Both the position numbers and the translations under genes were made by a program. Below are positions 27,147 through 36,202 of a stretch of DNA of 64,000 nt, in pieces. The DNA comes from Yoonia sediminilitoris. Lineage in GTDB: Bacteria > Pseudomonadota > Alphaproteobacteria > Rhodobacterales > Rhodobacteraceae. How positions within the stretch are numbered: position 1 is the stretch's first letter; every line of letters begins with the position of its first letter. Location of the stretch: assembly GCF_003058085.1 (NCBI RefSeq), contig NZ_QBUD01000009.1:1-64000 (forward strand), read 5' to 3'. The notes below the pieces were generated by a model, which was given only the letters and a program-made list of their open reading frames with translations, was not told the DNA's origin and made no database searches.

Positions 27147-28439
27147 ATGCAATCTGATCTGCAAACCCGGTTGTGCGATGCGGTGGACGCAGGCTTTGAC
27201 CAGCAAACGGCCTTTCTGTCGGAACTGACCGCCCATCCATCCACCCGCGGGCAGGAACAATCCGCGCAGGATTTCATGGCACGCGCGCTGACCGTGCGCG
27301 GCTATGCTGTCGATCGCTGGCAGATAGATGTGGCCGAAATTCAGGACCTTCCGGGCTTTTCGCCGGTGCTTGGCCCATACGACAATGCCGTCAATGTTGT
27401 CGGCGCGCACCGATCAAAGACCCGACAAGGGCGTTCGTTGATCCTGAATGGCCATGTTGATGTGGTGCCAGCCGGGCCGCTGGATATGTGGGACAGCCCA
27501 CCGTTCGAGCCGCGCATCGCAGATGGTTGGCTATACGGGCGCGGCGGCGGCGACATGAAGGCGGGTCTTGCGTCGAACCTTTTTGCGCTCGATGCGCTGG
27601 CCGCCTGTGGTCTGGCCCCTGCGGCTGACGTCTATTACCAATCCGTGGTCGAGGAAGAATGCACCGGCAATGGCGCGCTGGCCTGTCTTGCGCGTGGCTA
27701 TACCGCCGATGCGGCACTTATCCCTGAACCATTTGCAGAGCATCTTGTCACAGCCCAACTTGGCGTGATCTGGTTTCAGGTCCACCTGAAGGGGCGGCCC
27801 ACCCACGTGGCCTATGCCGGCAGCGGCGCAAACGCGATCGAAGCGGCAATCCCCCTGATCAATGCCCTTCACGCCATGGAACATCGCTGGAATGCCGCCG
27901 AAAACCGCCCCGATGACTACGCCCACATGGATCACGCGCTGAACCTCAATGTGGGCAAATTTCAGGGTGGGGATTGGACCAGTTCAGTCCCTGCATGGAG
28001 CGTATTTGACGTGCGCATGGCGATCTTTCCCGGCCAGTCCATCGTCGCTGCCAAAGCCGAGATCGAACAAGTGATCCTTGATGCCGCGCGCGAGAATGAT
28101 TTCCTGCGCAACGCGCTGCCGGAAATCGTCTATCACGGGTTTCATGCCGAAGGTTACGCCTTGTCGCAAGACAGTTCCGCCAATGCGGCGGCGGCCATCA
28201 ATGCCTTGGATCACGCCCATCAATCCACCACCGGTGAACCGCTGGTCCGCGAGGCGATCACCGCCACCACGGATGCGCGCTTCTTTGGGCTTTATGCCGA
28301 TACGCCCGCACTTGTCTACGGCCCGCGCGCCGAGGCGATCCACGGCTTTAACGAACGGGTTGATCTGGAAAGTATGCGCCGGATTACCAAGGCCACCGCC
28401 CTGTTTATTGCTGACTGGTGCGGCACCGAAAACTTCTGA
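27147..28439 (+). CDS. ArgE/DapE-family M20 deacylase
   Basis: A 430-residue zinc-dependent hydrolase of the M20 ArgE/DapE group, removing acyl groups from amino nitrogens. Metal ligands and catalytic residues are seen in [12 protein letters not shown] (His, Asp), [12 protein letters not shown] (bridging Asp), [12 protein letters not shown] (catalytic Glu pair), EPFAE, and a C-terminal [10 protein letters not shown] (His ligand). This long form resembles deacylases acting on N-acyl or N-formyl amines rather than true ArgE. It lies 8 bases after the CoA-transferase, so the pathway probably includes an N-acylated intermediate or substrate. Confidence 0.9.
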   Translation: MQSDLQTRLCDAVDAGFDQQTAFLSELTAHPSTRGQEQSAQDFMARALTVRGYAVDRWQIDVAEIQDLPGFSPVLGPYDNAVNVVGAHRSKTRQGRSLILNGHVDVVPAGPLDMWDSPPFEPRIADGWLYGRGGGDMKAGLASNLFALDALAACGLAPAADVYYQSVVEEECTGNGALACLARGYTADAALIPEPFAEHLVTAQLGVIWFQVHLKGRPTHVAYAGSGANAIEAAIPLINALHAMEHRWNAAENRPDDYAHMDHALNLNVGKFQGGDWTSSVPAWSVFDVRMAIFPGQSIVAAKAEIEQVILDAARENDFLRNALPEIVYHGFHAEGYALSQDSSANAAAAINALDHAHQSTTGEPLVREAITATTDARFFGLYADTPALVYGPRAEAIHGFNERVDLESMRRITKATALFIADWCGTENF

Positions 28440-28450
28440 GGAGACGGCAC

Positions 28451-29626
28451 ATGCGCGACCCTGTTATCGTGTCCACGGCCCGCACGCCGATTGGCAAGGC
28501 CTATCGCGGCGCATTTAACAACACGACTGCCCCCAGCCTGGCAAAACCCGCCGTGCACGCCGCGCTGGAACGGGCAGGCCTGACCGGGCCCGAGGTTGAA
28601 GAGACCGCCTTTGGATCAGCCCTGACCCAAGGGTCATCCGGTGCCAACGTGGCCCGGCATATCACGCAGGCGGCAGGCCTGCCTGACAGCGTTGCAGGGG
28701 CAACCGTTGACCGGCAATGCGCCTCTGGCCTGAACGCCATCGCAATCGCAGGCCACATGGTGCGCTGCGAAGGGGTGGACATAGCACTTGCTGGCGGGGT
28801 GGAAAGTATTTCGCTGGTGCAGAACAGCCATTGGAATGGTCACCGCTACCACGACCCAAACACACAGGACAGCTATTACCTGAGCATGCTGGAAACCGCA
28901 GAGGTCGTGGCAAAACGCTACGGCGTCACCCGCGCCGCACAGGATGAATATGGCTTGGCCAGTCAGCAACGGACCGCACGCGCACAACAGGCCGGGCTTT
29001 TTGCCGACGAGATTATCCCTGTGGACACGGTCAGTCTGGTGAAAGACAAAACAACAGGCGAGACCCGTGAACAGCACGTTCGCCTTGCGCAGGATGAATG
29101 TAACCGCCCCACGACGACAGCCGCAGGGCTTGCGGGGCTTGCCCCTGTGCTGGGCGATGGCAAGACCGTCACCGCGGGCAATGCCAGTCAACTGTCTGAC
29201 GGCGCCGCTGCATTGGTCATCATGGAGGCACAAGAGGCCACGCGCCGCGGCTTGGCCCCTTTGGGTGCCCTGCGCGGGTTCGCCGTTGCCGGTGTCGCCC
29301 CCGAAGAAATGGGGATCGGGCCCGTCGTGGCAATCCCGCGACTATTAGAACGCGCGGGGCTTGGGCTGCATGACATTGGCCTGTGGGAAATCAACGAAGC
29401 TTTCGCAGCACAGCTGCTTTATTGCAGGGACACTCTGGAAATTCCCGATGACAGACTGAACGTCAACGGCGGCGCGATTTCTATCGGTCATCCTTATGGC
29501 ATGTCGGGGGCACGCATGGCTGGGCATATCCTGCTGGAAGGAAAGCGCAGAGGCGTGACATGGGGAGTTGTATCCATGTGCGTCGGTGGCGGGCAAGGTG
29601 CCGCCGGGCTGTTCGAGATTTTCTGA
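28451..29626 (+). CDS. thiolase (acetyl-CoA acetyltransferase family)
   Basis: A 391-residue thiolase cleaving or condensing 3-oxoacyl-CoA. The nucleophilic cysteine is in [15 protein letters not shown] (about residue 88), NEAFAAQ carries the asparagine/histidine region, [16 protein letters not shown] the catalytic His, and the second cysteine lies in [18 protein letters not shown] precedes the ATG at 28451. In this operon it most likely performs the last step, releasing acetyl-CoA (or propionyl-CoA) from the CoA ester made by the CoA-transferase. Confidence 0.94.
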   Translation: MRDPVIVSTARTPIGKAYRGAFNNTTAPSLAKPAVHAALERAGLTGPEVEETAFGSALTQGSSGANVARHITQAAGLPDSVAGATVDRQCASGLNAIAIAGHMVRCEGVDIALAGGVESISLVQNSHWNGHRYHDPNTQDSYYLSMLETAEVVAKRYGVTRAAQDEYGLASQQRTARAQQAGLFADEIIPVDTVSLVKDKTTGETREQHVRLAQDECNRPTTTAAGLAGLAPVLGDGKTVTAGNASQLSDGAAALVIMEAQEATRRGLAPLGALRGFAVAGVAPEEMGIGPVVAIPRLLERAGLGLHDIGLWEINEAFAAQLLYCRDTLEIPDDRLNVNGGAISIGHPYGMSGARMAGHILLEGKRRGVTWGVVSMCVGGGQGAAGLFEIF

Positions 29627-29650
29627 TAACCTGAACCCGAAGGGGCGAAC

Positions 29651-30808
29651 ATGACGGGTCTTACCCAACAACAATGCGCCGCGCTGACGAAATTGCGCCA
29701 TGACCTGCACCGCCGCCCCGAAGTGTCAGGGGAGGAGGCGCTGACCGCCGCACTTATTGCGCAGGAACTTGCCGCTCTTGGGGCCGATCGCATCTGGCGC
29801 GGGCTTGGTGGGCATGGTGTTGCAGCGGAATTCAAGGGCAGGGAGGACGGGCCAACCGTCCTGTTGCGATGTGAACTGGACGGGTTGCCGATTCATGAGA
29901 CATCAGATCATGCGTACCGCTCCGAAATCGTGGGCAAAGGGCATCTTTGCGGCCATGACGGGCATATGGTGTCCCTTCTGGGGGTGGCCAATCTGTTGGC
30001 AACACGGCCTGCCACCGGGCGCGTTATCCTGCTGTTTCAGCCCGCCGAAGAAACCGGTGCAGGTGCCAAGGCGGTGATTGCGGATCCGCGCTGGCCAGAA
30101 ATCCGCCCCGACTATGCCTTTGCCTATCATAATGTGCCCGGTCGCCCGCTGGGTGAAATCGGTCTGCGGGCGGGGCCGGGCAACTGCGCCTCCCGGGGGA
30201 TGCAAATTCTGCTTGAGGGCAAAAGCACCCATGCCGCAGCACCCCAAGACGGCGTCTCACCCGCCCGGGCAATGGCCGCGTTGATGGAGGCGCTGCCAAA
30301 GCTGGGCACGGGCACTATAGGCGACGATGAGTTTGCGCTGTGCACGCTGACCCATGCGCGGCTGGGTGAGCCGACCTTTGGCATCGCACCGGGACAGGGC
30401 GAGTTGCGTGTGACGCTGCGCTGCATGACCGATGCGAGAATGGACGCGCTGGTCCGCGACGCGATGGCGCTGGTTGCGCAAAACACTCCCGACCTGACAA
30501 CTGAGGTGCACTGGCACGACATTTTTCTGTCGGTCGCAAACGACACGGAGGCGACCGCCATTGCGCGGCATGTGGCGCAGGATCAGCGGCGCGCGATTTA
30601 TGACATGCCAACCCCGATGAGTTGGTCCGAAGACTTCGGGCGCGTGGGGGGCGATGGTGCAAAGGCCACCTTGCTGTATGTCGGCGCAGGCCAAGACCAT
30701 CCCCAACTGCACAATCCCGATTATGACTTTCCCGATGCGCTGATCCCGGCCATGGCCGATCTGTTCAGCGGTATTATTGACCGCACTCTGGGCAGCCCGC
30801 AGAGTTGA
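29651..30808 (+). CDS. M20 amidohydrolase (hippurate hydrolase/amidase type)
   Basis: A 385-residue M20D metallo-amidohydrolase. The dimetal site is indicated by DLHRRPEVSGEE, GKGHLCGHDGHMVSLLG (His-Gly-His), FQPAEETGAGAKAVI (Glu), and YAFAYHNVPGRPLGEI. Members hydrolyse N-acyl or amide bonds of amino acids and indole conjugates. It is the second M20 enzyme of the operon and belongs to a different subgroup from the ArgE/DapE one upstream, so the two probably act on different bonds. Its stop overlaps the racemase start (ATGA-like, 4 bases). Confidence 0.92.
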   Translation: MTGLTQQQCAALTKLRHDLHRRPEVSGEEALTAALIAQELAALGADRIWRGLGGHGVAAEFKGREDGPTVLLRCELDGLPIHETSDHAYRSEIVGKGHLCGHDGHMVSLLGVANLLATRPATGRVILLFQPAEETGAGAKAVIADPRWPEIRPDYAFAYHNVPGRPLGEIGLRAGPGNCASRGMQILLEGKSTHAAAPQDGVSPARAMAALMEALPKLGTGTIGDDEFALCTLTHARLGEPTFGIAPGQGELRVTLRCMTDARMDALVRDAMALVAQNTPDLTTEVHWHDIFLSVANDTEATAIARHVAQDQRRAIYDMPTPMSWSEDFGRVGGDGAKATLLYVGAGQDHPQLHNPDYDFPDALIPAMADLFSGIIDRTLGSPQS

Positions 30809-31944
30809 ACATGGCGCAGATGTCCGAGCCAAGCGCGTGGTGTTTGATAGACCGGGACCGGATTTCAAGGAACCTTGAACTGGCGCTTGGCCTTTTGCCC
30901 CAAGGCGTGCGGTTCTGCGCGGTCTTGAAGGCGGACGCCTACGGGCATGGCATCGCACAGGTGGTACCTTTGCTGCGAGAGCAAGGCGTACCTTGCATCG
31001 GTATCACGTCAAATGCAGAGGCGCGTGCAGTGCGTGCCGCGGGCTTCACCGGTACAATGATCCGGTTGCGTGCGGCGACGCCGCAGGAAATCAAAGGCGC
31101 GTTGAAGGATGGGGTTGAAGAACAGGTGGGCTCTCTTGCCACGGCCCGTCAGCTGCGCGCGATACACGGCGCGGCAAAAACAATCTCTGGCCTGCATCTG
31201 GCCTTGAATGCTGATGGCATGTCGCGGGATGGATTGGAAATCGCGACCAAGGCGGGACAGCAGGAATGTCTGCAAATACTTGATGAAATAGGGCAACGCA
31301 TCGTTGGCGTATGCACCCACTTTCCCGCGAACGACCCCGAACCGCTGCAAGAGAGTGCTGCGCTTTTCACACAGCAGGTGTCTTGGGTCTGTGACAACAG
31401 CCAACTGGAACGATCCGCGCTTCTGTCCCATGCCGGCAGCACGCTGACCCTGCTTTCAGGTGTCCCTGTCGGGACCGATATGTACCGCTGCGGGGCGATC
31501 CTTTACGGGTTTCTGAAGCCGGAGTTGGGTTTCCTTCCAACCATGGAATTGCAGGCCCGCGTGGTTCAGGTGGGGGATTACCCAGCTGGCTCCAGCGTCG
31601 GCTATGATCGTGATAGCCGTTTGGAGGCTGACCGACGCCTTGCCTGCATTTCCATCGGCTATGCGGGCGGTTACGGCAGGATCGCACAGGATCGTGGGGC
31701 TGTCCTGATCCGGGACCAGTTGGCGCCGGTACTTGGGAAAGTGTCGATGAACACGATTGTCGCGGACGTCAGCGACATTGCCGCAGCGCAGATTGGCGAT
31801 GTGGCGACGGTCTTTGGCGGCAGCGGCCCACAGGCAATTGGGCCAGACAGGGCCACCGCGCAATTCGGGACGATCCTGCCTGACCTTTTTTCCGACTGGG
31901 GGATGCGAAACCCGCGGATATATCGCGACCACAAGGGCTGTTGA
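30805..31944 (+). CDS. alanine racemase family protein, broad-specificity-like
   Basis: A 379-residue fold-type III PLP racemase. The PLP lysine is in VLKADAYGHG (about residue 41), and the second catalytic base is the tyrosine of SVGYDRD. Two signatures differ from housekeeping Alr: GKVSMN replaces the usual GRVSMD, and GYAGGY replaces GYADGY. From memory, VGYDR plus GKVSMN resembles broad-spectrum racemases acting on basic and other amino acids. No signal peptide is present, unlike exported broad-spectrum enzymes. As the last gene of the operon it may invert a D- or L-amino acid substrate before deamination. It could still be an ordinary alanine racemase. Confidence 0.85.
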   Translation: MNMAQMSEPSAWCLIDRDRISRNLELALGLLPQGVRFCAVLKADAYGHGIAQVVPLLREQGVPCIGITSNAEARAVRAAGFTGTMIRLRAATPQEIKGALKDGVEEQVGSLATARQLRAIHGAAKTISGLHLALNADGMSRDGLEIATKAGQQECLQILDEIGQRIVGVCTHFPANDPEPLQESAALFTQQVSWVCDNSQLERSALLSHAGSTLTLLSGVPVGTDMYRCGAILYGFLKPELGFLPTMELQARVVQVGDYPAGSSVGYDRDSRLEADRRLACISIGYAGGYGRIAQDRGAVLIRDQLAPVLGKVSMNTIVADVSDIAAAQIGDVATVFGGSGPQAIGPDRATAQFGTILPDLFSDWGMRNPRIYRDHKGC

Positions 31945-31972
31945 TCCTGCGCTACAGCGAGTGCCGGATCAA
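31941..31972. terminator. candidate terminator between convergent genes
   Basis: TTGATCC (31941-31947) and GGATCAA (31966-31972) are perfect inverted repeats around an inner CGCT-AC-AGCG hairpin. The stem includes the racemase stop codon and lies 8 bases from the convergent gene's stop. There is no strong T tract, so it may act by structure in both directions. Confidence 0.45.
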
Positions 31973-31979
31973 ATAGAGG

Positions 31980-32528
31980 CTAGCGCACATCAATCACACC
32001 CGCTGTGGAAAAACCGCATTGCTCTGCGATTTTGCCATAGGCGGCGGTGAACCCGTTGAGCGATGCCTCGTACACGATTTCACCGTCAAGCGTGACCCAT
32101 AGTGTGTTCAGCTGCCGCATCTGCTGCAACAGCCAAAGGCTGTCACTATCGTGAGCATGCGCCTGCGCCCAGGCAAAGCCCTGATCATCAAACCCTGCGC
32201 TGACGAACCCTTCGGTCAGGCTGGCGTCATCGAATGTGAACAACACGCGCTGGCCGTCCTGCATCATCGTCGGATAGCCGCGCGGCGCCCCTTCGTAGAG
32301 AACTGGCACGGGGTAATAAGAGGGCGGCAAGGCGTCACCATTTGATATTTCGATCCGCAAACTGGGGTCGCCGTCGCCCCCTGTCATCGCGGTGCAGTTG
32401 ACGCGGTGATCTTCGCCGGTATCAAAGGATTCCACCATGACCCGCCAGTCCCGATACTCCCAATAGGCCGTATCGGCGCTCACAAAAGAGGGAAGGCAAA
32501 GCGCCAACAATACAAGGTTTTTGATCAA
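31980..32528 (-). CDS. secreted protein of unknown function
   Basis: A 182-residue protein with a clear signal peptide (MIKNLVLLALCLPSFVSADT, cut after VSA). The mature part is about 165 residues, with two cysteines that could form a disulphide (VNCTAM and EQCGFS), and many aromatic residues. No family is recognised with confidence. It is convergent with the racemase gene and divergent from the polyamine-type transporter. It is too small to be the missing binding protein of that transporter. Confidence 0.75.
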   Translation of the reverse strand: MIKNLVLLALCLPSFVSADTAYWEYRDWRVMVESFDTGEDHRVNCTAMTGGDGDPSLRIEISNGDALPPSYYPVPVLYEGAPRGYPTMMQDGQRVLFTFDDASLTEGFVSAGFDDQGFAWAQAHAHDSDSLWLLQQMRQLNTLWVTLDGEIVYEASLNGFTAAYGKIAEQCGFSTAGVIDVR

Positions 32529-32684
32529 TTTTTCGGCCTTTCAATTGCATTTAACCATCCTATAGGGGCAGCGGTTGGTCGAACTATGGCACAGAATTCA
32601 CTCTATCCGATTAATCACGATATTATTCGTGCAGCTGTCTGATTTCATATTGATCTTTCCCGCAACAGGCGGAACCATCGCGCA

Positions 32685-33557
32685 ATGTGGAGATGGATGA
32701 CCTCTTCTGAAAGCGGGCGCGGGTTGCTGATGGTCAGCCCGCCTTTGGTCTATGCGCTGCTGCTGTTGGCGGTGCCCTTGGGGGCCATCGTGTTGTTCAG
32801 TTTCTGGACACAGGATTTCATGACTGTCGACACGACGCTCACCCTGAACAACTATCGCGAATTGGCTGAAAAGCCGATTTACGGCGCACTGCTGGGACGC
32901 TCTGTCTATGTGTCGGCCTGTGTCACTGTCGTGACCGTCATCGCTGCCTATCCGGTAGCCTATTTCGTGTCGTTTCATGTCCGGCCCGCGCGTAAATCGC
33001 TTTGGTTGTTCCTGATTACGATCCCCTTCTGGACGTCCTACCTGATCAGGGTTTTTCTGTGGAAAGTCATTCTGGGCTATAACGGTGTGGTCAACAGCGG
33101 GCTGATCAACGCAGGCCTGATCGAAGAGCCGCTGACCTTTATCCTTTATAACGTCAACGCGGTGATTATTGCGCTGGCCCATGCCTTTGCGCCCTTTGCG
33201 ATCCTGCCAATTTTTGTGGCCTTGGAAAAGATCGACCGGTCGCTGCTGGAGGCATCGCAAGATCTGGGTGAAAGCAAGCTGATGACATTTTTGCGGGTCA
33301 CGCTGCCGCTGTCGGTGCCCGGGGTTGTGGCTGCGGTTCTGATTGTCTTTATACCGACGATCGGGGACTATGTGACGCCGGAACTGATGGGCGGGGCAGG
33401 TGGCAAGCTGGTGGCGAATATGATCCAGACCCAGTTTCTGGCCCTCAACAATGCGCCGCTCGGGGCGGCGCTGGCTGTTGTGGCCATGTTGTCCGTTACC
33501 GCGATTTCACTGGTGTTGATTTTGCTTAACCGGCGTTGGTTGCGGGGCCGCACATGA
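32685..33557 (+). CDS. polyamine-type ABC transporter permease (PotB-like)
   Basis: A 290-residue inner-membrane permease of the spermidine/putrescine family. Membrane segments include PPLVYALLLLAVPLGAIVLF and the channel core from YVSACVTVVTVIAAYPVAYF on. The EAA loop reads SLLEASQDLGESKLMTFLRV (about 186-205). The next permease starts within its stop codon (ATGA). The 156-base region before it holds no binding-protein gene, and no such gene follows, so the substrate protein must be encoded elsewhere. Confidence 0.9.
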   Translation: MWRWMTSSESGRGLLMVSPPLVYALLLLAVPLGAIVLFSFWTQDFMTVDTTLTLNNYRELAEKPIYGALLGRSVYVSACVTVVTVIAAYPVAYFVSFHVRPARKSLWLFLITIPFWTSYLIRVFLWKVILGYNGVVNSGLINAGLIEEPLTFILYNVNAVIIALAHAFAPFAILPIFVALEKIDRSLLEASQDLGESKLMTFLRVTLPLSVPGVVAAVLIVFIPTIGDYVTPELMGGAGGKLVANMIQTQFLALNNAPLGAALAVVAMLSVTAISLVLILLNRRWLRGRT

Positions 33558-34354
33558 GCCTGCGTATCTATGCGATAGCATATCTGGTTTTCCTTTATGC
33601 CCCAATCGCTTTGCTGCCGATCTTTGCCTTCAATGATGCCACGATCATCGCCTTTCCGCTGTCGGGGGCGACGACAAAATGGTTTGGGGAACTCTGGACC
33701 ACGACTGCGCTGCATGCGGCGCTGAAAAACTCGCTGTTTATCGCCTGCATGACAGCGGTTTTGTCCACGCTGCTGGGCATTTGCGCGGCGCGGGCGGGGG
33801 CAATGTACCGGTTTCCGGCCAAGGCCGGGATCATGGGATTCATTATGCTGCCGCTGGTGCTGCCCGAGATCATTGTGGCGGTATCCTTGTTGGTTGTCGT
33901 CGTCCAGATCCTTGATCTGGGCTTGTCCAACTGGACCATCATCACGGCCCACGTGCTGATCTGTACCCCGTTCTCCATTGCTATCCTGAACGGGGCCTTT
34001 CAAAATCTCGATCCCTCCATGGAGGAGGCCGCGATGGATCTGGGCGAGAGCCGGTTTTCGGCTTTTCGGCTTGTTACCTTGCCGCCGGTTATGCCGGGCA
34101 TTGTGGCGTCGCTGCTGATTACTTTCACGATCTCGCTGGATGAGTTCATCATCGCGTTCTTTTTGTCGGGGTCCGAACCGACCTTGCCGGTCTATATCTG
34201 GGGGTTGCTGCGGTTTCCCAAATCCTTGCCGGTAGTGATGGCCTTGGGCACCCTACTTGTGGCCCTGTCCATCCTGCTGCTGACAATCGCCGAAATTCTG
34301 CGCCGCCGCGGCATGTCGCGGGCGGGCGTCAACGATAAGGGAGGGTTCTTGTGA
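33554..34354 (+). CDS. polyamine-type ABC transporter permease (PotC-like)
   Basis: A 266-residue second permease. Typical PotC features are the N-terminal YLVFLYAPIALLPIFAFNDA, the LPLVLPEIIVAVSLL segment, and the EAA loop MEEAAMDLGESRFSAFRLVT (about 156-175). The ATG at 33554 overlaps the previous stop codon by 4 bases and the stop overlaps the ATPase start (GTGA), so the three transporter genes are translated together. Confidence 0.92.
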   Translation: MSLRIYAIAYLVFLYAPIALLPIFAFNDATIIAFPLSGATTKWFGELWTTTALHAALKNSLFIACMTAVLSTLLGICAARAGAMYRFPAKAGIMGFIMLPLVLPEIIVAVSLLVVVVQILDLGLSNWTIITAHVLICTPFSIAILNGAFQNLDPSMEEAAMDLGESRFSAFRLVTLPPVMPGIVASLLITFTISLDEFIIAFFLSGSEPTLPVYIWGLLRFPKSLPVVMALGTLLVALSILLLTIAEILRRRGMSRAGVNDKGGFL

Positions 34355-35424
34355 CCCCTTTGATCACGCTGAAAGGCGTCAATAAATACTACGGCGACTA
34401 TCATGCCTTGCGCGATATCGATCTCGAGATCGGAGCGGGTGAGTTCTTTTCGCTGCTGGGGCCGTCAGGCTGCGGCAAAACCACGTTGTTGCGCACCATT
34501 GCCGGGTTTGAAGCTGTGTCAGATGGTGTTGTGACGATTGGTGGCAGGGATATGGCTGATGTGCCTGCCAACCTGCGCCCGACCAATATGGTTTTTCAAT
34601 CCTACGCCATCTTTCCCCATTTGAGCGTGGCAGAGAACGTCGCATTTGGCCTGCGCAAGCGCGCGGACCTCAACCGTGATGCCAAGGCATCCATGGTTGC
34701 CGAAGCGCTGGCGATGGTGGGGCTGGAGGGTTACGGCAAACGCGCGGCACACGCCCTGTCGGGCGGGCAACGGCAGCGGGTGGCGCTGGCGCGGGCCCTG
34801 ATCCTGAAGCCCAAGGTGCTGCTGCTGGATGAGCCGCTGTCGGCGCTGGACAAAAAGATGCGCGAACAGATGCAGGTGGAACTGATCAAGCTGCAACGCC
34901 ATGTGGGGATTACTTTTGTGCTTGTGACCCATGATCAGGAAGAGGCGCTGGTCATGTCAGACCGGATCGCCGTGATGTTTGAGGGGCGCATCGGTCAGTT
35001 GGCGGATGCCGAGACACTTTACCGGCGGCCGCAGAACCGGCAGGTGGCGTCGTTTATCGGCAAGATGAATTTCCAGTCCGCACAGGTGCACGACGGCGGC
35101 GTGGAAGTGGAGGGGTTCGGCATGGTCCAACTGGCCCTTGATCAAATGCCTGAGCCTGTCCAGCCGGGGCCTGCCGTGGTGGGGATGCGCCCCGAAACGC
35201 TGGGCCTGCTGTTTGATGGTGAGGTCACGGATAAACGGATTTTGGACGGGATCGTTGACGAGGTCGTCTATTACGGTGACATGACCTATTATGATGTACG
35301 CATTTCCGGCAGCGACAAGCCGTTGAATATTGCGATGAAAAACATCATGGGGCGCCCGGTTCTAGAGGTGGGCGCGCCCACGCGCGTGGTTTGGGACCCG
35401 CGTGCCATGGTTTGTTTCAGGTAG
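34351..35424 (+). CDS. polyamine-type ABC transporter ATP-binding protein (PotA-like)
   Basis: A 357-residue ATPase. The nucleotide-binding domain has Walker A GPSGCGKTTLLRTI (about 37-50), Q loop VFQSYAIFPHLS, signature LSGGQRQRVALARALI, Walker B VLLLDEPLSALDKK and H loop VTHDQEEAL. A C-terminal TOBE/OB domain of about 115 residues follows, as in PotA and other MalK-like ATPases. The start is GTG, coupled to the permease stop. The TAG stop belongs to a palindromic repeat identical in design to that after trmJ. Confidence 0.93.
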   Translation: MTPLITLKGVNKYYGDYHALRDIDLEIGAGEFFSLLGPSGCGKTTLLRTIAGFEAVSDGVVTIGGRDMADVPANLRPTNMVFQSYAIFPHLSVAENVAFGLRKRADLNRDAKASMVAEALAMVGLEGYGKRAAHALSGGQRQRVALARALILKPKVLLLDEPLSALDKKMREQMQVELIKLQRHVGITFVLVTHDQEEALVMSDRIAVMFEGRIGQLADAETLYRRPQNRQVASFIGKMNFQSAQVHDGGVEVEGFGMVQLALDQMPEPVQPGPAVVGMRPETLGLLFDGEVTDKRILDGIVDEVVYYGDMTYYDVRISGSDKPLNIAMKNIMGRPVLEVGAPTRVVWDPRAMVCFR

Positions 35425-35450
35425 GATGGATCAAGATCCATCTTACGGTT
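35422..35450. repeat. GATGGATC-type palindromic intergenic repeat, copy 2
   Basis: TAGGATGGATCAAGATCCAT continues CTTACGGTT. GATGGATC and GATCCATC flank a 2-base centre. It differs from the 13359 copy by one extra G and a centre base, and again its first three bases are the stop codon of the upstream gene. The flanking TTACGGT(T/C)TGGC is shared as well. Confidence 0.75.
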
Positions 35451-35535
35451 TGGCTACGCCTCCGCTTTGGGCTTTGGCGTGGTTTTGGGGGCAGGGCTGT
35501 CGTTTGTCGCAGAAGTGTCGGACCGTGACGGCGCG

Positions 35536-35910
35536 TCAAAGCTGCCGTTGGTAACATCTTGTCAGGCCACTTTCATGGCTCGGCCCCATCTCTTCGCCCA
35601 GCTTTTTCATTGCGGGCATCTGCAACGCCATGCCCTTGTTGCCGTCCAGCGTCTGATTGACCGACGCAACGCGAATGCCATCGCGACCTGAACCGCCGCC
35701 GTTCATGCCTGTGACCTGATGGATCTTGATCGAATTGATCTTTTCAGCGGGTTTGGGGATCTCGGCAATAACGTCGGGCAGGGCCTCCGGACGTGCGATG
35801 GCCAGCTTTTTCCTGCTGATGTCCGCAGTCAGCGTTTTCGGTACCTGCGATCGCATTGTCGGCCTTCGGCTCCAATCCTTTTTTCAGCAGGCCCTCGGAA
35901 AAGGCATAAA
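35536..35910 (-). pseudogene. flotillin-like C-terminal remnant, frameshifted
   Basis: Only the tail of a flotillin/SPFH protein can be read. One frame gives AFSEGLLKKGLEPKADNAIA (about 35905-35846), then the sense continues in a second frame as SRKKLAIARPEALPDVIAEI and AEKINSIKIHQVTGMNGGG, ending at a stop at 35536. A shift of one base near 35815-35845 separates them. The N-terminal SPFH domain is absent, and 35911-36202 has no recognisable coding sequence. The region 35425-36202 is thus a gene graveyard between the transporter and the PagL-like gene. Family assignment is by the conserved tail pattern only. Confidence 0.6.
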
Positions 35911-36202
35911 GCTTGGAGGGACCGTGGCCAGAGGCGGCAGGGCAAAACCCAAGCCCGCACAGGTGCGAAGCGCAATAGAAAACGGGATGGCTTGTGGACT
36001 GAGAAATACATCTTTCATCGGCCCTCCAACGCTGGCTGTATACATCGCTTGGATTTCACGCGTTGTTACATCTACCCCAAAATTCAGTACCGTGCAGGCG
36101 ATGATGGAAACCTGTTGCGGCGAAGTGAACAATCAGGCGCGGGAATCATCGATTAATCATGAGCCATGGTTACATAACGGGCAAATTCTGTGGGGAAACG
36201 CG

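Noticed and set aside
35884-36132. 82-codon minus-strand frame starting MFTSPQQVSIIACTVLNFGV
   Set aside because: It overlaps the edge of the flotillin remnant and has no recognised similarity or ribosome site; kept as uncertain noise.
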